DNA from: Desulfobacterales bacterium
GTDB lineage: Bacteria; Desulfobacterota; Desulfobacteria; Desulfobacterales; JAFDCJ01
Direction of reading: 5' to 3'
Length of the DNA: 6,983 nt
NCBI GenBank assembly: GCA_029939875.1
Contig: JAOZSC010000134.1
Span: forward strand, 1 to 6,983
Position 1 is the stretch's first letter. Every line of letters begins with the position of its first letter. The translations under genes were made by a program, and so were the position numbers. This document shows, piece by piece, positions 5,210-6,983 of this stretch. Below the pieces are notes generated by a model, which worked only from the letters and a program-made list of their open reading frames with translations, was not told where the DNA came from and made no database searches.

Positions 5210-6485
5210 TGAACTCAGACAGCGCGGTTTTATTGAACAGATGACCCATGAGCAGGAGCTGGAAGATTATATCGACCAGGGCAATATTACCTGCTACATC
5301 GGCTTTGATCCCACCGCCTCCAGCCTGCATATCGGCAGCCTGGTTCCGATCATGTCCCTGGCACATATGCAACGACAAGGCCATCGTCCCATCGCCCTGG
5401 TTGGTGGTGGCACCGGTCTGGTCGGAGACCCCAGTGGTAAGACAGAGATGCGCAAATTACTGACGCTGGAAACCATAGAAAAAAATGCGATGGGCATTAA
5501 GCAGCAGCTTTCCCATTTTCTTGATTTCAGTGATGGAAAGGCAATAATGCTCAATAATGCCGACTGGTTGACCAAGTTGGGTTATATTTCCTTTCTGAGG
5601 GATGTTGGACGCCACTTCTCCGTCAATCGCATGATTAAAGCAGAAAGCTGTAAAATTCGCCTTGATTCTGAAGACGGGTTGAGTTTTATTGAATTCAATT
5701 ACATGGTCCTGCAGGCCTATGACTTTCTGGAGTTATACAGGAGCCAGGGATGCAGGCTTCAGATGGGAGGTAGCGATCAGTGGGGCAATATTGTTGCCGG
5801 GGTTGAACTCATACGCAGGATGCAGCAGCAGACAGCCTTCGGAGTCACCTTCCCTCTGATTACGACCAGCAGCGGCGAAAAAATGGGCAAGACCGCCAAA
5901 GGGGCGGTGTGGCTGGATCCGGAAAGAACCTCTCCTTACGATTATTACCAGTACTGGGTAAACACGGATGATCGCGATGTCGCCAAGTTCCTGGCACTTT
6001 TTACGTTTCTGCCCATAGATGAAATACAAAAAATTGAGAGCCTTGAAGGCGCGGATCTGAATAGTGCTAAAACCATTCTCGCATTTGAAACCACCCTGCT
6101 GGCCCATGGACGCCAGGAGGCACTGAATGCCTATCAGGCCGCCGTCAGTATGTTCGGCGACCGGGAGATTCCGAAACGTCTTTTGCCGTCCAGCACCATT
6201 GTCCGGAGTCAATCCGGTGTCGATGATTTGAGCGTGCCCCATTCCCATGTGGATGCACAAAAGTTAAAAACCGGCATTCCCGTTTTCAAGCTGTTCCAGG
6301 AAGCCGGCTTGGCGGCTTCCGGTGGTGCGGCGCGCAGGCTCATCGAACAGGGGGGGGCGTACGTAAACGGTCACCGCATTGATGCGTTTGATCATTTGAT
6401 CACCGACAGGGACTTGAACGATGAAAAAACCATTGTTTTGCGATCGGGGAAAAAGCGCTTTCACAAGATAAAGGTTCAGGAGTGA
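5193..6485 (+). CDS. tyrS: Tyrosyl-tRNA synthetase
   Basis: Cytoplasmic class Ic synthetase that activates tyrosine with ATP and attaches it to tRNA-Tyr. The 430 residues are the normal length for the bacterial TyrS family. The Rossmann domain shows the tyrosine pocket strand CYIGFDPT (34-41) with Tyr35 and Asp39, the HIGH-class motif HIGS (46-49), the YxxxQxxD motif (Tyr170, Gln174, Asp177), GSDQWGNI (193-200) and the KMSKS-class loop KMGKT (230-234). The helical anticodon domain follows. The C-terminal S4-like RNA-binding domain (about 361-415) includes ASGGAARRLIEQGGAYVNG (375-393). The ATG at 5193 has AGGA (5179-5182) ten bases upstream. The first codons (ATG TCG AAT GTA) happen to match the CGAATGT repeat found 190 bases upstream. 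A GC-rich terminator lies 86 bases past the stop, and an rRNA operon begins beyond. Confidence 0.98.
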   Translation: MSNVIDELRQRGFIEQMTHEQELEDYIDQGNITCYIGFDPTASSLHIGSLVPIMSLAHMQRQGHRPIALVGGGTGLVGDPSGKTEMRKLLTLETIEKNAMGIKQQLSHFLDFSDGKAIMLNNADWLTKLGYISFLRDVGRHFSVNRMIKAESCKIRLDSEDGLSFIEFNYMVLQAYDFLELYRSQGCRLQMGGSDQWGNIVAGVELIRRMQQQTAFGVTFPLITTSSGEKMGKTAKGAVWLDPERTSPYDYYQYWVNTDDRDVAKFLALFTFLPIDEIQKIESLEGADLNSAKTILAFETTLLAHGRQEALNAYQAAVSMFGDREIPKRLLPSSTIVRSQSGVDDLSVPHSHVDAQKLKTGIPVFKLFQEAGLAASGGAARRLIEQGGAYVNGHRIDAFDHLITDRDLNDEKTIVLRSGKKRFHKIKVQE

Positions 6486-6525
6486 TCTAAATTTTTAAAA
6501 AAGGTCAAAATGTTACAAAATTGGG

Positions 6526-6554
6526 TTGACAAAAGGAAATAGTCGTTGTAGTTT
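6526..6554 (+). promoter_or_regulatory. Candidate promoter P1 upstream of the rRNA operon
   Basis: A perfect TTGACA (6526-6531) is followed after 17 bases by TAGTTT (6549-6554), a poor -10 box (three of six). TGTAGT at 6547-6552 is a slightly better match but leaves only 15 bases. Initiation would be near 6561, only about 10 bases before a terminator stem, so this promoter by itself would make a transcript of about 40 bases unless read-through occurs. Confidence 0.4.
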
Positions 6555-6570
6555 CCACGCTCTGTCTGTC

Positions 6571-6602
6571 GGCCGGGGGAAAACCTGCCCGGCCATTTTT
6601 TC
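6571..6602 (+). terminator. Intrinsic terminator downstream of tyrS
   Basis: GGCCGGG (6571-6577) pairs with CCCGGCC (6588-6594) around a 10-base loop, followed by A and six T residues (6596-6601). It is a strong rho-independent terminator, 86 bases beyond the tyrS stop, and it insulates tyrS from the rRNA operon. Confidence 0.88.
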
Positions 6603-6636
6603 ACTCGTAAATAATTTTTTTATAGGTATTTATCGC

Positions 6637-6663
6637 TTGACAATAGCAAAAAATAACTATAAA
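6637..6663 (+). promoter_or_regulatory. Candidate rRNA promoter P2
   Basis: A perfect TTGACA (6637-6642) is followed 15 bases later by TATAAA (6658-6663), five of six to TATAAT. The spacing is short; a 17-base spacing would put the weaker TAAATA at 6660-6665. The upstream 35 bases are very AT-rich (TAAATAATTTTTTTATA), as in UP elements of rRNA promoters. It lies beyond the tyrS terminator, so it can drive the rRNA operon. Confidence 0.55.
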
Positions 6664-6747
6664 TATACAAATTTGCGTCTACGGCAGAACTCGGGAGATA
6701 AGACACTGAAATATAATAGCAGCAGTCAAAAATTCCCGAAAAAAAGG

Positions 6748-6775
6748 TTGACAAAAAGCAACCAATAAGTATATT
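6748..6775 (+). promoter_or_regulatory. Probable main rRNA promoter P3
   Basis: TTGACA (6748-6753), a 16-base spacer and TATATT (6770-6775, five of six) make the best promoter of the three. It is preceded by an A-rich stretch (6735-6745) resembling an UP element. Initiation is expected near 6782, about 150 bases before mature 16S. Together with P2 it forms the tandem arrangement usual for bacterial rrn operons. Confidence 0.7.
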
Positions 6776-6782
6776 AGAAAGG

Positions 6783-6805
6783 CCGATTTTGCATTTGCAA
6801 AGCGG
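6783..6805 (+). other. Hairpin at the 5' end of the rRNA leader
   Basis: CCG (6783-6785) and TTTTGC (6787-6792) pair with GCAAAG (6797-6802, one G-T pair) and CGG (6803-6805), with a bulged A at 6786 and an ATTT loop. It would be the very first structure of the P3 transcript. A role in protecting or processing the leader is inferred. Confidence 0.4.
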
Positions 6806-6822
6806 TTCTTTACTGTATACCA

Positions 6823-6845
6823 GCCGCCATCTCGATTATGGCGGC
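6823..6845 (+). promoter_or_regulatory. BoxB-like hairpin of the rRNA leader
   Basis: GCCGCCAT (6823-6830) pairs perfectly with ATGGCGGC (6838-6845) around a 7-base loop. There is no T-run, so it is not a terminator. Its place directly before the boxA-like sequence matches the boxB-boxA order in E. coli rrn leaders, which recruit Nus factors for antitermination. Confidence 0.5.
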
Positions 6846-6849
6846 CATT

Positions 6850-6862
6850 TGATCTTTGAAAA
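6850..6862 (+). promoter_or_regulatory. BoxA-like antitermination element
   Basis: TGATCTTTGAAAA resembles the rrn boxA consensus TGCTCTTTAACA and the TTCTTTGAAAACT sequence common in leaders of other bacterial rRNA operons. In the RNA it would be bound by NusB and NusE (S10) to keep polymerase processive through the untranslated operon. It lies about 70 bases before 16S. Confidence 0.6.
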
Positions 6863-6901
6863 CTAAATAGTGGAATTGAACGAGTCGGGCCCTTGTAAGA
6901 G

Positions 6902-6923
6902 ATGCCGTATGCAAATACGGTAT
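6902..6923 (+). other. GNRA-capped hairpin next to the 16S 5' end
   Basis: ATGCCGTAT (6902-6910) pairs with ATACGGTAT (6915-6923), nine pairs including one G-T, closed by a GCAA tetraloop. It ends about 10 bases before mature 16S. It may be part of the precursor processing region or a folding aid; I cannot test pairing with sequence beyond the window. Confidence 0.5.
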
Positions 6924-6932
6924 TGTATAATT

Positions 6933-6983
6933 TAATTGGAGAGTTTGATCCTGGCTCAGAATGAACGCTGGCGGCGTGCTTAA
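6933..6983 (+). rRNA. rrs: 16S ribosomal RNA, 5' end (continues beyond window)
   Basis: The bases align one for one with the start of E. coli 16S: position 6941 corresponds to E. coli G9, so the mature 5' end is placed at about 6933. The universal AGAGTTTGATCCTGGCTCAG site is at 6940-6959, followed by AATGAACGCTGGCGGCGTGC, the conserved helix 2-3 region. The wording ATGAACGCTGGCGGCGTGCTTAA fits Deltaproteobacteria, but this region is too conserved to fix the group. Only 51 bases are visible. Confidence 0.97.

Noticed and set aside
6526..6768. 80-residue open frame downstream of tyrS
   Set aside because: Spans a terminator and three promoter-like boxes, has no ribosome site and reads as AT-rich low-complexity peptide.

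Overview
The window reads as chromosomal housekeeping DNA from a deltaproteobacterium (Desulfobacterota), most likely a sulfate-reducer-type member of the Desulfobacterales. The reasons are the order of the genes, the style of the proteins, short intergenic repeats of a kind I associate with that group (GGTTGATTG-type, CGAATGT heptads, GGTTCAAGG-type), and the first 51 bases of a 16S rRNA gene, whose start resembles deltaproteobacterial 16S. The taxonomic call is inference; a full 16S comparison would settle it.

Layout, all genes on the + strand. Positions 1-1082 hold the end of an ATP synthase operon: the 3' part of atpD (F1 beta) and the whole of atpC (F1 epsilon), closed by a near-perfect intrinsic terminator at 1139-1170. 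A 250-base repeat-containing gap follows. Next comes a stand-alone GlmU-type uridylyltransferase (1422-2177) that lacks the usual C-terminal acetyltransferase domain. A promoter overlapping its stop codon probably drives zapB-like and zapA (2261-2845), two small FtsZ-ring accessory genes with GTG and TTG starts. About 160 bases after zapA lies a well-formed 6S RNA (about 3004-3184), the same zapA-ssrS linkage as in Escherichia coli. Between zapA and 6S is a second, unassigned foldable segment.

Positions 3351-4964 encode RNase Y, a membrane-anchored endoribonuclease, with an unusual 19-residue C-terminal tail whose last codons and stop lie in a repeat array. After a repeat-rich gap comes tyrS (5193-6485), tyrosyl-tRNA synthetase. 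The last 500 bases are the tyrS terminator and the leader of an rRNA operon. This leader has three TTGACA boxes spaced exactly 111 bp apart, leader hairpins, a boxB/boxA-like antitermination site, and the start of 16S rRNA at about 6933.

Functionally the window groups energy production (ATP synthase), precursor supply for cell wall and other sugar polymers (UDP-GlcNAc), division-ring assembly, global transcription control (6S RNA), mRNA turnover (RNase Y) and translation (TyrRS, rRNA). I see no transposase, phage gene, CRISPR array or defence system. The less ordinary features are in the RNAs, the repeats, the truncated GlmU and the regulatory spacing, not in a new protein system.
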